64,000 nt of DNA from Actinacidiphila paucisporea (GTDB lineage: Bacteria; Actinomycetota; Actinomycetes; Streptomycetales; Streptomycetaceae): NCBI RefSeq assembly GCF_900142575.1, contig NZ_FRBI01000007.1, positions 240,938-304,937 on the forward strand. Reading direction: 5' to 3'. Positions 27,494 to 35,845 of the stretch are shown piece after piece. The notes below the pieces were generated by a model that saw only the letters and a list, made by a program, of their open reading frames with translations, ran no database searches and was not told the origin of the DNA. The position numbers and the translations under genes are program-made. How positions within the stretch are numbered: position 1 is the stretch's first letter; each line of letters begins with the position of its first letter.

Positions 27494-28825
27494 GTGGCTG
27501 GTAAGGACGACGACAGAGCCGGCGTGGCAGGGGATGCGGAGCCGCCCGGCGCGCCCGGCCCCGGCGACACGGCGGAACCGGGCGGCACAGCCGAGCCGGG
27601 GGACATAGCCGAGCCGGCGCACATTCCCGAGCCACGTGACATACCCGAGCCGGGCGACACAGTTGAGCCACGTGAGATACCCGAGCCGGGCGCCACACCC
27701 GGGGCAGCCGGCCCTTCCGAGCCGGGCGACGTACCCGAGGTGGCCGGCCCTTCCGAGCCGGGCGCGAAACCCGGGCCGCCCGACCGCCGCGCCCGGATCA
27801 GGCGCCGCACCCGCCGGGTGCTGTTCGGCGCGCTCATCCTGCTGTGCACCGGCGCCCTGCTGATCGCCGGCACCGGCTACTGGGCGTACGAGCACTACAC
27901 CGGCCGCGTCCAGCGCATCCCGCACGCCTTCCCCACCGACGTGCCGGCCGACGCGCTCCCGCCACCGTCGAAGAGCGGCAGCCAGACCTTCCTGCTGGTC
28001 GGCCTGGACTCCCGCTCCGACCTGCCCACCACCGGCAACGACGCCGAGGCGCCGGAGTGGAAGCCGGGCGCCCAGCGCAGCGACACGATGATGCTGGTGC
28101 ACCTGCCGGCCGACCACAAGCACGCCTACGTCGTCTCGCTGCCCCGTGACTCCTGGGTGAACATCCCCGGCCACGGCATGGCCAAGCTGAACGCCGCCTT
28201 CTCATGGGGCGGCCCGCCGCTGCTGATCGACACCGTGCAGCGGCTGACGAAGGTCAGGATCGACCACCTGGCGGTCATCGACTGGAGCGGCTTCAGGGAG
28301 CTGACCGACGCGGTCGGCGGCGTCGACATCACCGTCGACAGGACCGTCTCGCGCCGCAACGGCCCCGGCGGGGTGTGGACCGCGGGCCCGCACCACATGG
28401 ACGGAGCCGACGCGCTGGACTACGTACGCGAGCGCTACGGCCTGCCGAACGGCGACCTCGACCGTACCCACCGGCAGCAGAACTTCCTGCGGGCGGTGCT
28501 GGCGAAGACGCTCTCCGGCGGCACGGTCACCAATCCGCTCAAGCTCAAGCGCACCCTGGACCAGGTCACCTCGGTGGTCAGCGTGGACGACCGGCTGTCC
28601 GACGGGGCGCTGCGCAACCTGGTGTGGGACCTGCGCTCGGTGCGCGCCTCGGACATGGCCTTCATGAACACGCCTGTCGCGGGCTTCGACTCCATCGGCA
28701 AGCAGTCGGTCGTGCTGCTCGACGCCAACGGCGGCGCGGAGCTGTGGGAGGCGATGCGCAACGACACTATGGCCGGCTTCGTGGCCACCCACAGCCTCGA
28801 CACGCTCGGCAGCCGGGTGTCGTGA
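27494..28825 (+). CDS. LytR-CpsA-Psr (LCP) ligase 1, with hexapeptide-repeat N-terminus
   Basis: 443 residues from GTG 27494 (GTG 27482 possible). An Glu/Pro-rich cytoplasmic N-terminus with seven hexapeptide repeats (residues 24-65) leads to one membrane helix (about 109-130) and an extracytoplasmic LCP domain (about 165-330). LCP enzymes move lipid-linked glycopolymers such as teichoic acids or arabinogalactan onto peptidoglycan. The binding-site motifs are complete: G-L-D-S-R, R-S-D-T-M-M-L, V-S-L-P-R-D-S, K-L-N-A-A-F and Y-V-R-E-R-Y with D-L-D-R-T-H-R-Q-Q. There is no LytR_C domain. First of seven LCP paralogues in 15 kb. Confidence 0.9.
   Translation: MAGKDDDRAGVAGDAEPPGAPGPGDTAEPGGTAEPGDIAEPAHIPEPRDIPEPGDTVEPREIPEPGATPGAAGPSEPGDVPEVAGPSEPGAKPGPPDRRARIRRRTRRVLFGALILLCTGALLIAGTGYWAYEHYTGRVQRIPHAFPTDVPADALPPPSKSGSQTFLLVGLDSRSDLPTTGNDAEAPEWKPGAQRSDTMMLVHLPADHKHAYVVSLPRDSWVNIPGHGMAKLNAAFSWGGPPLLIDTVQRLTKVRIDHLAVIDWSGFRELTDAVGGVDITVDRTVSRRNGPGGVWTAGPHHMDGADALDYVRERYGLPNGDLDRTHRQQNFLRAVLAKTLSGGTVTNPLKLKRTLDQVTSVVSVDDRLSDGALRNLVWDLRSVRASDMAFMNTPVAGFDSIGKQSVVLLDANGGAELWEAMRNDTMAGFVATHSLDTLGSRVS
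27563..27688 (+). repeat. 18-base tandem repeat coding for xDxxEP hexapeptides
   Basis: Seven degenerate 18-base units encode the hexads G-D-T-A-E-P, G-G-T-A-E-P, G-D-I-A-E-P, A-H-I-P-E-P, R-D-I-P-E-P, G-D-T-V-E-P and R-E-I-P-E-P in the cytoplasmic part of LCP 1. Such arrays change copy number easily between strains. Confidence 0.75.
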
Positions 28826-28906
28826 GGGGCGGGTCGGGCGGCCGGCGGCCTTCATGTCGGGAACGTCACGTAGGCCTGATCATGGGCCCGGCCCTAGGAT
28901 TGTACG

Positions 28907-28924
28907 GTTACTTAACGGTAGTTA
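28907..28924 (+). promoter_or_regulatory. Operator-like nested repeats upstream of acyl-CoA dehydrogenase
   Basis: GTTACTTAAC (28907-28916) and TAACGGTAGTTA (28913-28924) are overlapping imperfect palindromes built on GTTA/TAAC, 20 bases before the GTG start. A TetR-family repressor of fatty-acid or branched-chain catabolism is a reasonable guess. Confidence 0.4.
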
Positions 28925-28943
28925 GCATCGGGAGTGAGACTCT

Positions 28944-30104
28944 GTGGCCGGATCCTCGGACTTCGACTTTTTCCGGACCTCCGAAGAGCACGACATGCTG
29001 CGGGACGCCGTGCGCTCCCTCGCCGAGGCGAAGATCGCCCCCTTCGCCGCCGAGGTGGACGAGCAGGGCCGCTTCCCGCAGGAGGCGCGTGACGCGCTGG
29101 AGGCCAACGACCTGCACGCGGTGCACGTCCCCGAGGCGTACGACGGATCGGGCGCCGACGCGCTGTCCACCGTCATCGTGATCGAGGAGGTCGCCCGGGT
29201 CTGCGCGTCCTCCTCGCTCATCCCCGCGGTCAACAAGCTCGGCTCGCTCCCGGTGCAGCTGTCCGGCTCGGAGGAGCTGAAGACGAAGTACCTGGGCGCG
29301 CTCGCCCGCAAGGAGGGGATGTTCTCCTACGCCCTGTCGGAGCCCGAGGCGGGCTCCGACGCGGCGGGCATGAAGACCCGGGCCGTACGCGACGGCGACA
29401 CCTACGTGCTCAACGGCGTCAAGCGCTGGATCACCAACGCCGGGGTCTCCGACTTCTACACCGTCATGGCGGTCACCGACCCCGACAAGCGCTCCAAGGG
29501 CATCTCGGCCTTCGTGGTGGAGAAGGGCGACGAGGGCGTCTCCTTCGGCGCCCCGGAGAAGAAGCTGGGCATCAAGGGCTCGCCGACCCGCGAGGTCTAC
29601 TTCGACAACGTCCGCATCCCCGCCGACCGCATCATCGGCGAGGAGGGCACCGGCTTCGCCACCGCGATGAAGACCCTGGACCACACCCGCGTCACCATCG
29701 CCGCCCAGGCCCTCGGCATCGCCCAGGGCGCGCTGGACTACGCGAAGGGCTATGTGGCCGAGCGCAAGCAGTTCGGCAAGGCCATCGCCGAATTCCAGGG
29801 CATCCAGTTCATGCTGGCCGACATGGCCATGAAGCTGGAGGCCGCCCGCCAGCTCACCTACGCCGCCGCGGCCAGGTCGGAGCGCTCCGACCCCGACCTC
29901 ACCTTCTTCGGCGCCGCCGCCAAGTGCTACGCCTCCGACGTGGCCATGTCGGTCACCACCGACGCCGTCCAACTCCTCGGCGGATACGGGTACACACGCG
30001 ACTATCCGGTCGAGCGGATGATGCGCGACGCCAAGATCACCCAGATCTACGAGGGCACCAACCAGGTCCAGCGGATCGTCATGGCACGCAACCTGCCCGC
30101 GTAG
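28944..30104 (+). CDS. Acyl-CoA dehydrogenase
   Basis: 386 residues, full-length medium/short-chain acyl-CoA dehydrogenase: helical N-domain, the F-S-Y-A-L-S-E-P-E-A-G-S-D-A flavin-binding loop (about 127-140), W-I-T-N-A-G-V-S-D, the Q-L-L-G-G-Y-G-Y-T motif and the catalytic base glutamate in I-Y-E-G-T-N-Q-V-Q-R. It introduces the alpha-beta double bond into an acyl-CoA with FAD, passing electrons to ETF. GTG start 28944 with GGGAGTGAG upstream. The substrate (straight-chain or branched, such as isobutyryl/isovaleryl) cannot be told by eye; the protein resembles streptomycete AcdH-type enzymes needed for branched-chain amino-acid use. It is followed by a strong terminator. Confidence 0.94.
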   Translation: MAGSSDFDFFRTSEEHDMLRDAVRSLAEAKIAPFAAEVDEQGRFPQEARDALEANDLHAVHVPEAYDGSGADALSTVIVIEEVARVCASSSLIPAVNKLGSLPVQLSGSEELKTKYLGALARKEGMFSYALSEPEAGSDAAGMKTRAVRDGDTYVLNGVKRWITNAGVSDFYTVMAVTDPDKRSKGISAFVVEKGDEGVSFGAPEKKLGIKGSPTREVYFDNVRIPADRIIGEEGTGFATAMKTLDHTRVTIAAQALGIAQGALDYAKGYVAERKQFGKAIAEFQGIQFMLADMAMKLEAARQLTYAAAARSERSDPDLTFFGAAAKCYASDVAMSVTTDAVQLLGGYGYTRDYPVERMMRDAKITQIYEGTNQVQRIVMARNLPA

Positions 30105-30122
30105 CAACTCTGTAACAGCAGC

Positions 30123-30159
30123 CCCACGAAGAGCACCCCACTCGGGTGCTCTTTGTGGG
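30123..30159 (+). terminator. Strong terminator after acyl-CoA dehydrogenase
   Basis: Stem CCCACGAAGAGCACCC (30123-30138) / GGGTGCTCTTTGTGGG (30144-30159), 16 pairs with one G-T wobble, five-base loop, followed by TTTG. Confidence 0.85.
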
Positions 30160-30192
30160 TTTGGGGTCGAGTTGTGGTCGGTTTGTGATCAA

Positions 30193-30222
30193 TTGACAAG
30201 CGGACGTGGGGGCTTGTAAAGC
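30193..30222 (+). promoter_or_regulatory. Promoter of the LAETG surface-protein gene
   Basis: TTGACA (30193-30198, perfect -35), 18 bases, TAAAGC (30217-30222). About 85 bases of leader precede the GTG at 30309, with GAAGGGAAG as ribosome-binding site. Confidence 0.5.
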
Positions 30223-30308
30223 TGTGGGGCCATCAGCGGGGCGGGGGGCCGCACTGTTCGCTGACCGGCTCTTTCCGCGCTTGTGTTCCGATCCCGTGAA
30301 GGGAAGAC

Positions 30309-30962
30309 GTGTCCATTAACCGCCGCACCGCGATAGCGGTGCGTTCCATCGGCGTCGCCTCCGCCGCAGCCGCTCTTGCGCTGGGCGTCGCAGGCAGCGC
30401 GTTTGCCTGCTCCATCACCGAGTTCACCCCCTCGGCGTCGTGCGACGACAGCCACCACGGCGTGATCCAGGTCCTCGACCAGGACGGCTCCGGTACCGCT
30501 GTCGACATCACGGTCTCCCAGGGGACGACGCCGGTCGGCTCCCAGAAGAACGTCAAGGGCACCAGGGAAGGCGTCACCTTCACCTTCCCCGTCGAGTGGG
30601 CGCCCAACACGGTCTACACCGTGAACGTCACCAAGACCGGTGGCGGTGACGTCGGCACCAAGGAGGTGACCACGCCCGCCACGGCGTGCGCCGTTCCCAG
30701 CCCGTCGCCGACCACCGCGTCTCCGACGCCGTCCGACACGGCCAGCTCGGCGGCGCCCACGCCGACGGCGACCACCACCGCGCCCGCCGCGGCTGTCGCC
30801 GACACCAACGCGCCCTCGCCGGCCGGTGGCACGTCCAACCTCGCCGAGACCGGTGGCGGCAGCAACACCGGCATGATCGCCGGTGTCGCCGCGGTGCTCG
30901 TCGCGGCCGGTGGCGGCACGGTCTTCATGCTGCGCCGCCGCAACCCGGCCGGCCGTCACTGA
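30309..30962 (+). CDS. LAETG-anchored cell-surface protein (sortase class E substrate)
   Basis: 217 residues with the full surface-protein layout. A signal peptide covers residues 1-33 (R-R-T-A-I-A-V-R-S then a hydrophobic core, cleavage after A-F-A). A beta-rich domain of about 90 residues starts at C-S-I-T-E-F and carries Cys34, Cys45 and a third Cys near 128. A Ser/Pro/Thr/Ala spacer (about 130-175) is followed by the sorting signal L-A-E-T-G, a hydrophobic helix and R-R-R-N-P-A-G-R-H. LAxTG signals are used by class E sortases in streptomycetes. The globular domain is not recognised; an Ig-like adhesion or sheath role is a guess. Flanked by LCP genes. Confidence 0.88.
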   Translation: MSINRRTAIAVRSIGVASAAAALALGVAGSAFACSITEFTPSASCDDSHHGVIQVLDQDGSGTAVDITVSQGTTPVGSQKNVKGTREGVTFTFPVEWAPNTVYTVNVTKTGGGDVGTKEVTTPATACAVPSPSPTTASPTPSDTASSAAPTPTATTTAPAAAVADTNAPSPAGGTSNLAETGGGSNTGMIAGVAAVLVAAGGGTVFMLRRRNPAGRH

Positions 30963-30995
30963 CATCCGCACCCCGGCAGGCGGCGTAACACGCCG

Positions 30996-31043
30996 GACGG
31001 CCCCGGTTCCCACCGCGTCGATCGCGGGGGAGCCGGGGCCGTC
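30996..31043. terminator. Bidirectional hairpin terminator
   Basis: GACGGCCCCGG (30996-31006) / CCGGGGCCGTC (31033-31043), 11 perfect pairs extended by further partial pairing, between the convergent LAETG and LCP 2 genes. Confidence 0.65.
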
Positions 31044-31070
31044 GGCATGTCGGCACGGGGGCCTTGGCGG

Positions 31071-32297
31071 CTACTTGGTCACGGTGACCTTGTCGTCGTG
31101 GATCAGCTCGCCGAAGAGCGTCTTCGCCTTCGTCATGTCCCACTTGACGGCGTCACCGTCGTTGGACGTCCGGTAGTTGGCATTGGCTATCGGCACGGTG
31201 ACGGAGTTTCCGCTGCCGCCGGTGACGCCCTTCATGGCCCAGAACATCGACACGAGATTGTGCAGGCTCATCTTCTTGTCCACGACGAGCGTGTCGAGGC
31301 CCGAGCCGATCACCGGGTAGAGCTTGAACGGGTTCAGCACCGTCGAGGGCGACGCCGCCTGGTGGGCGAGGGTCGACAGGAACTTCTGCTGGTTGCGCAT
31401 CCGGCCGAGGTCCTGGTCGGCCTCCTGGTGGCGCTGCCGGACGAAGGCGAGCGACTGCTGGCCGTTCATCTTCTGGCAGCCCGCGGCGAAGTCCGCGCCC
31501 GACGCCTTGTCGTGCAGCGGCTTGTCCAGGCACATGTTCACCCCGCCGAGCGCGTTGACCAGGTTCACGAAGCCGGCGAAGCCGATCTCGGCGTAGTGGT
31601 CGATGTGGATGCCCGTGTTGTACTCGATGGTCCTGGTCAGCAGCTCCGGGCCGCCGTCGGAGTACGCGCGGTTCAGCTTGTGCGTGGAGGCCGCGTACCG
31701 CTTGTGCGACTGCTGCCCGGTGAAGGCCGGGATGGTGACGTAGGAGTCACGCGGCAGGCTCATCATCGTGGTGCCGTTGCTGCCGGTGTGCAGGATCATC
31801 ATCGAGTCCGTGCGCTGGCCCGACGCGGCACCGGTGTGCAGAGTCTTCTCGTCCTGCTTGGTCAGCCCCTCGCGGCTGTCCGAACCGACGATCAGGTAGT
31901 TGGTGCCCTCGCCGGCCGCCGGGCGGTCCTCGACCTTGCTCAGGTCGACCTCGCGCCGCACCTTGGAGTCGGCCCAGAAGTACGTCGAGACGGACACCAC
32001 GAGCAGCGCCACGACGAGGCCGAGGGCCGTGTAGCCGATCTTCCTGCGGGTGCTCCAGCGCGGGGCACGCGGTCCCGCGGCGCCGGGGCCGCCGGTGGCC
32101 GGCGGGCCGTAGCCGTCGCCTCCGCTGCCGGGCTGCGGGATCGCGCCGGGCGGCAGCCGGTCTCCCTGCGCGGGGCGGCGAGTGGGCTGCGCCGGGACCC
32201 CGCCCGAGGCAGCGGCGGCCCGGCGCGGCGACAGTTCTGGGGGCAGCGGAGGCTCGGAGAGCCTGCGCTGCTCGGTGTCATCGCTCCAACCGTTCAT
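31071..32297 (-). CDS. LytR-CpsA-Psr (LCP) ligase 2
   Basis: 408 residues. A Pro/Gly-rich cytoplasmic region of about 85 residues, one membrane helix (about 86-107) and an LCP domain from about 128 to 330. Motifs: G-S-D-S-R-E-G, R-T-D-S-M-M-I-L, M-S-L-P-R-D-S, K-L-N-R-A-Y, I-D-H-Y, F-V-R-Q-R-H with G-R-M-R-N-Q-Q. All arginines and aspartates expected to hold the polyprenyl pyrophosphate and Mg2+ are present, so an active glycopolymer transferase is expected. A pair of cysteines (C-L-D-K and G-C-Q-K) may form a disulfide. No LytR_C domain. ATG 32297; upstream in-frame sequence is antisense to the thioesterase gene. Confidence 0.92.
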   Translation of the reverse strand: MNGWSDDTEQRRLSEPPLPPELSPRRAAAASGGVPAQPTRRPAQGDRLPPGAIPQPGSGGDGYGPPATGGPGAAGPRAPRWSTRRKIGYTALGLVVALLVVSVSTYFWADSKVRREVDLSKVEDRPAAGEGTNYLIVGSDSREGLTKQDEKTLHTGAASGQRTDSMMILHTGSNGTTMMSLPRDSYVTIPAFTGQQSHKRYAASTHKLNRAYSDGGPELLTRTIEYNTGIHIDHYAEIGFAGFVNLVNALGGVNMCLDKPLHDKASGADFAAGCQKMNGQQSLAFVRQRHQEADQDLGRMRNQQKFLSTLAHQAASPSTVLNPFKLYPVIGSGLDTLVVDKKMSLHNLVSMFWAMKGVTGGSGNSVTVPIANANYRTSNDGDAVKWDMTKAKTLFGELIHDDKVTVTK

Positions 32298-32414
32298 GTC
32301 CGTCAGTGTGCCCGGCTGCGGCGTGGGACCTTGAATCCAGGGCGGTTCTGTAGCAGATCCGATGCATTCGGCCACCGGCCGCAGCGGTTTCGTAACGGAC
32401 ATAAAGTAGCTGTC

Positions 32415-33023
32415 ATGATCGATCCATCCGCAGGCTCCGGCACCCCGGGGACGCCTGCCGCGCCGCAGGCCCAGCAAGCCCCGGACATCGCGCAGGTCCC
32501 GGTGATCCCGGGCAAGCCGACGTCCGCCGCCCGCATCACGCTGTCGCACATCATGAGCGCCCACGACACCAACCTGCTGGGCACCGTCCACGGCGGTGTG
32601 GTGATGAAACTGGTGGACGACGCCGCGGGCGCGGTCGCCGGGCGGCACTCCGAGGGACCCGCGGTGACCGGCGCGATGGACGAGATGGCCTTCCTCGAAC
32701 CGGTCAGGGTCGGCGACCTGCTCCAGGTCAAGGCCCAGGTCAACTGGACGGGCAAGACCTCCATGGAGGTCGGTGTCCGGGTCGTCGCCGAGCGCTGGAA
32801 CGAGGCGGGGCGGCCCGCCAAGCAGGTCGCGAGCGCCTATCTGGTCTTCGTCGCCGTGGACGCCGAGGGCCACCCGCGCCGGGTGCCGCCGGTCCTGCCG
32901 GAGACCGCGCAGGACCGGCGCCGCTGGCAGGAGGCGCAGATCCGCCGTACGCACCGGCTGGCCCGTCGCCGGGCGATCCTGGAGCTGCGCAGGGAGCGGG
33001 CGGCCGAGGGCCTGGACGACTGA
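32415..33023 (+). CDS. Acyl-CoA thioesterase, hotdog fold
   Basis: 202 residues. About 38 residues of Pro/Ala-rich N-terminus precede a YciA/BFIT-type hotdog domain (about 45-160) with H-I-M-S-A-H-D-T-N-L-L-G-T-V-H-G-G-V-V-M, in which the Asn and the H-G-G are the family's catalytic and CoA-binding elements, and E-M-A-F-L-E-P-V-R-V-G-D. The C-terminal 40 residues are an Arg-rich helix. Hydrolyses acyl-CoA esters in the cytoplasm; chain-length preference unknown. A TAAAGT (32402-32407) lies seven bases before the ATG with no ribosome-binding site, so a leaderless message is likely. Divergent from LCP 2 and convergent with LCP 3. Confidence 0.9.
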   Translation: MIDPSAGSGTPGTPAAPQAQQAPDIAQVPVIPGKPTSAARITLSHIMSAHDTNLLGTVHGGVVMKLVDDAAGAVAGRHSEGPAVTGAMDEMAFLEPVRVGDLLQVKAQVNWTGKTSMEVGVRVVAERWNEAGRPAKQVASAYLVFVAVDAEGHPRRVPPVLPETAQDRRRWQEAQIRRTHRLARRRAILELRRERAAEGLDD

Positions 33024-33051
33024 CCCGGCCCCGCCGGCGCCGGTCCGCGCC

Positions 33052-34653
33052 TCAGCCGCAGCCCACCTGGTCGCCGGTGAGCGCGCCCTGCGCCGGCTGC
33101 GCACCGGGATCGGGCAGCGGCGCGGTGACCGGCCGCACCCTGGCCATGGCGAAGTCCGGGCCGAGCGTGACCCGCATCACCGGCCCCTGCCCGGCCGCGG
33201 GCACCAGTTGCGCGCCCGGCAGGGCGACGGCCAGCGCTCTGGCCGAGTCGTCCCAGCGCGGGTCGTAGCGGATGACGGTGTGCGGCACGTGCCGGTACGC
33301 GGTGGCCGGTACGCCGGTGGTGGCGAAGCCGGTGGCGCGCAGCGCCTGCTGGGTGCTCGCGGCCAGCCCGCCGACGGAGGTGCCGTTCGCGACCCGTACC
33401 CGGATCTTCGCCGGGTCGACCGCGATCTGCACGCCCGCGGGCGTGCTGCTGCCGCCGGGGGCCGGGCGCGGCGCGGTGAGCGGCCGGTCGGCGCGGATCG
33501 TCGCCCACAGCCGGCCCGCCTTGAGGGCGTCCCACTTCACGGTGGAGCCGACGCCGGGGACGTTGGAGCTGGTGACGCTCAGCGGCACCGAGGTGAATTC
33601 CGACGAGCCGGGCGAGAAGCCCTTCATGGCGCGGCCGAGGCCGATCAGGTCCTGGCTGTCCAGGGCCTGGTCGGCGCGGACCGAGCCGAGCACGGTGGAG
33701 GCGACCCTGCCGAGCCGCAGCGGGTCGGAGAGCGTGCCGCTGCTGGTGATCTTGTGGATGACCTGGGCGAGGAAGCGCTGCTGGCGCTGCATCCGCCCGA
33801 GGTCGGCGGCCGGGTCCAGATGCCGGGAGCGCACGTACTGCAGCGCCTGGCCGCCGTTCAGCGTCGTGGTGCCCACCGGCAGGTCCAGGCCCGAGAAGGG
33901 GTCCTTGAGCGGGCGGGAGGTGCAGACCGGGACGCCGCCGATGACGTCGACGGTCTTCATGAAGCTGGTGAAATCCACCTCCAGGTAGTGGTCGACGTGG
34001 ACGCCGGTCAGCTGCTCGACGGTCTGCACGGTGAGCCGGGGGCCGCCCAGCGCGTAGGCCTGGTTGAGCTTGGCCGGCTTGGTGGCGGGGGTGGGTGTAG
34101 CGGTGGGCCCGGCGCCTTCCTCGGCGTTCTTGCCGTCGCTCGCGGCCTTCGCGCCGGTCTTCGCGCTGTCCTTGGTGCCGTCCTTCGTCCCGGCCTTCGG
34201 GGCGGGCGTCGCGGGCCCGGTGGGCAGCAGGACGTAGGTGTCGCGCGGGATGCTGACCACGCTGGCCCGGGAGCGGTCCTGCGACAGGTGCACCAGCATG
34301 ATCGTGTCCGTGCAGTGGCAGGGGGCGCCGCCCAGGTGGTAGCGCTTCTTCTCGTCCGGGGCGAGGTTGTCCCGGTCGTCCGTCCCGACCAGCAGGAAGT
34401 TCATGCCCTTGCTGCCGTCGGGGCGGCCCTGCATGCCGCCGAAGGCGTCCACCCGGCCGATCGCCCCGTTCACCCCGGTCACCACCGCGTGGCCGATGCC
34501 GCTCGCGGTGATCACCAGCAGCGCGATCCCGCCGACGATCCGGGTGCTCAGCCGGACGGGAGGGCGCCGGACGGGAGGACGCCGGCCCGGCGCCGGCCGT
34601 CGTCCTGGCTGCGGCCGTTGGGGGCGGACTGGACGTCGGCTGGTCGGCGGCAC
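33052..34653 (-). CDS. LytR-CpsA-Psr (LCP) ligase 3 with LytR_C domain
   Basis: 533 residues from GTG 34653. Arg/Pro-rich cytoplasmic N-terminus, membrane helix at about 39-58, LCP domain (about 85-330) and LytR_C domain (about 400-500, V-R-V-A-N-G-T-S-V-G-G-L-A). Catalytic motifs are intact: G-T-D-D-R, T-D-T-I-M-L-V, V-S-I-P-R-D-T, K-L-N-Q-A-Y, Y-V-R-S-R-H and G-R-M-Q-R-Q-Q. An unusual Lys/Ala/Gly/Thr-rich insertion of about 45 residues lies between S-I-P-R-D-T and K-L-N, where other family members have a short loop. It should face the outside next to the active site. Convergent with the thioesterase gene. Confidence 0.92.
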   Translation of the reverse strand: MPPTSRRPVRPQRPQPGRRPAPGRRPPVRRPPVRLSTRIVGGIALLVITASGIGHAVVTGVNGAIGRVDAFGGMQGRPDGSKGMNFLLVGTDDRDNLAPDEKKRYHLGGAPCHCTDTIMLVHLSQDRSRASVVSIPRDTYVLLPTGPATPAPKAGTKDGTKDSAKTGAKAASDGKNAEEGAGPTATPTPATKPAKLNQAYALGGPRLTVQTVEQLTGVHVDHYLEVDFTSFMKTVDVIGGVPVCTSRPLKDPFSGLDLPVGTTTLNGGQALQYVRSRHLDPAADLGRMQRQQRFLAQVIHKITSSGTLSDPLRLGRVASTVLGSVRADQALDSQDLIGLGRAMKGFSPGSSEFTSVPLSVTSSNVPGVGSTVKWDALKAGRLWATIRADRPLTAPRPAPGGSSTPAGVQIAVDPAKIRVRVANGTSVGGLAASTQQALRATGFATTGVPATAYRHVPHTVIRYDPRWDDSARALAVALPGAQLVPAAGQGPVMRVTLGPDFAMARVRPVTAPLPDPGAQPAQGALTGDQVGCG

Positions 34654-34766
34654 GGGTTCCCTCCGCGGTGGACAGGCAGGAAGACCCGTTCAGGCTAGGG
34701 ACAAATAGGACTGTCAGCCTTGCCCCCACGCGCTGGGGTCCCCCATTGGCGGTAACGTTTGCCGCG

Positions 34767-35819
34767 ATGAACGCCGCCAATGCCCCCGCGCTCCCGGCCG
34801 TCTCCGTGATCATGCCGGTGCTCAACGAGGAGCGCCACCTGCGCAACTCCGTCCGGCACATCCTGGAACAGGACTATCCGGGCGAGCTGGAAGTCGTCAT
34901 CGCGCTCGGTCCCTCCAAGGACCGCACCGACGCGATCGCGGCCGAACTGGTCGCCGAGGACCCCCGGGTCCACACGGTGCCCAACCCCACCGGGCGCACG
35001 CCCGCCGCACTGAACGCCGCGATCAAGGCCTCCCGCCACCCGGTCGTGGTGCGCGTCGACGGCCACGGCATGCTCTCGCCGGACTACATAGCCACGGCCG
35101 TACGCCTGCTGGACGAGACGGGCGCGGCGAATGTCGGCGGCATCATGCACGCCGAGGGCGAGAACGCCTGGGAGGAAGCCGTCGCCGCGGCCATGACCGC
35201 GAAGATCGGCGTCGGCAACGCGGCCTTCCACACCGGTGGCGCCGCCGCCCCCGCCGACACCGTCTATCTCGGCGTCTTCCGCCGCGAGGTGCTGGAACAG
35301 CAGGGCGGCTACAACGTGGAATTCATCCGAGCCCAGGACTGGGAGCTGAACTACCGCATCCGCGGGGCCGGCCACCTCATCTGGTTCTCGCCGGAGCTGC
35401 GCGTCTCCTACCGGCCGCGGCCGACCGTCCGCGCCCTGGCCAAGCAGTACAAGGACTACGGCCGGTGGCGCCGGGTGGTGACCCGCTACCACCGCGGCTC
35501 GGTCAACCTGCGGTATCTGGCGGCGCCCGCCGCCGTGCTGGCCAACGCCGCCGGCATCGTCGTCGGCGCCGTGCTGACGCCGTGGGCGCTGCTGGTGCCC
35601 GCGGCCTATCTCGCGGCCGTCACCGTCGGCTCGCTCCCGGCCGGCCGCGGCCTTGGCGCGGGCGCCCGGCTGCGCATACCGCTCGCGCTGGCCACCATGC
35701 ACATGAGCTGGGGCTACGGCTTCCTGACCAGCCCGCGCTCGCTGGCCCGTACGGTCATCGCCAGCCGCCGCCCCGCCGTCACCGCAACCGCCGAGGAGTC
35801 GGCGCGGGCCGACGCGTGA
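34767..35819 (+). CDS. GT2-family glycosyltransferase (exopolysaccharide type)
   Basis: 350 residues. GT-A domain at about 12-240 with V-S-V-I-M-P-V-L-N-E-E, the nucleotide-binding V-R-V-D-G-H-G of the DxD region and the acceptor/base segment R-A-Q-D-W-E-L-N-Y-R-I, followed by the membrane-proximal Y-K-D-Y-G-R-W-R-R and two hydrophobic segments near 270-310. It resembles succinoglycan/EpsA-type transferases that add a sugar to a lipid-linked chain. ATG 34767 is chosen over 34668 because the first 33 residues of the longer frame are not domain-like and TAACGT (34753-34758) is a good leaderless -10. Sits among LCP genes, so it may build the glycopolymer they attach. Confidence 0.9.
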   Translation: MNAANAPALPAVSVIMPVLNEERHLRNSVRHILEQDYPGELEVVIALGPSKDRTDAIAAELVAEDPRVHTVPNPTGRTPAALNAAIKASRHPVVVRVDGHGMLSPDYIATAVRLLDETGAANVGGIMHAEGENAWEEAVAAAMTAKIGVGNAAFHTGGAAAPADTVYLGVFRREVLEQQGGYNVEFIRAQDWELNYRIRGAGHLIWFSPELRVSYRPRPTVRALAKQYKDYGRWRRVVTRYHRGSVNLRYLAAPAAVLANAAGIVVGAVLTPWALLVPAAYLAAVTVGSLPAGRGLGAGARLRIPLALATMHMSWGYGFLTSPRSLARTVIASRRPAVTATAEESARADA

Positions 35820-35845
35820 CCGTACGCCCGTAGGCACTTGCGCCG

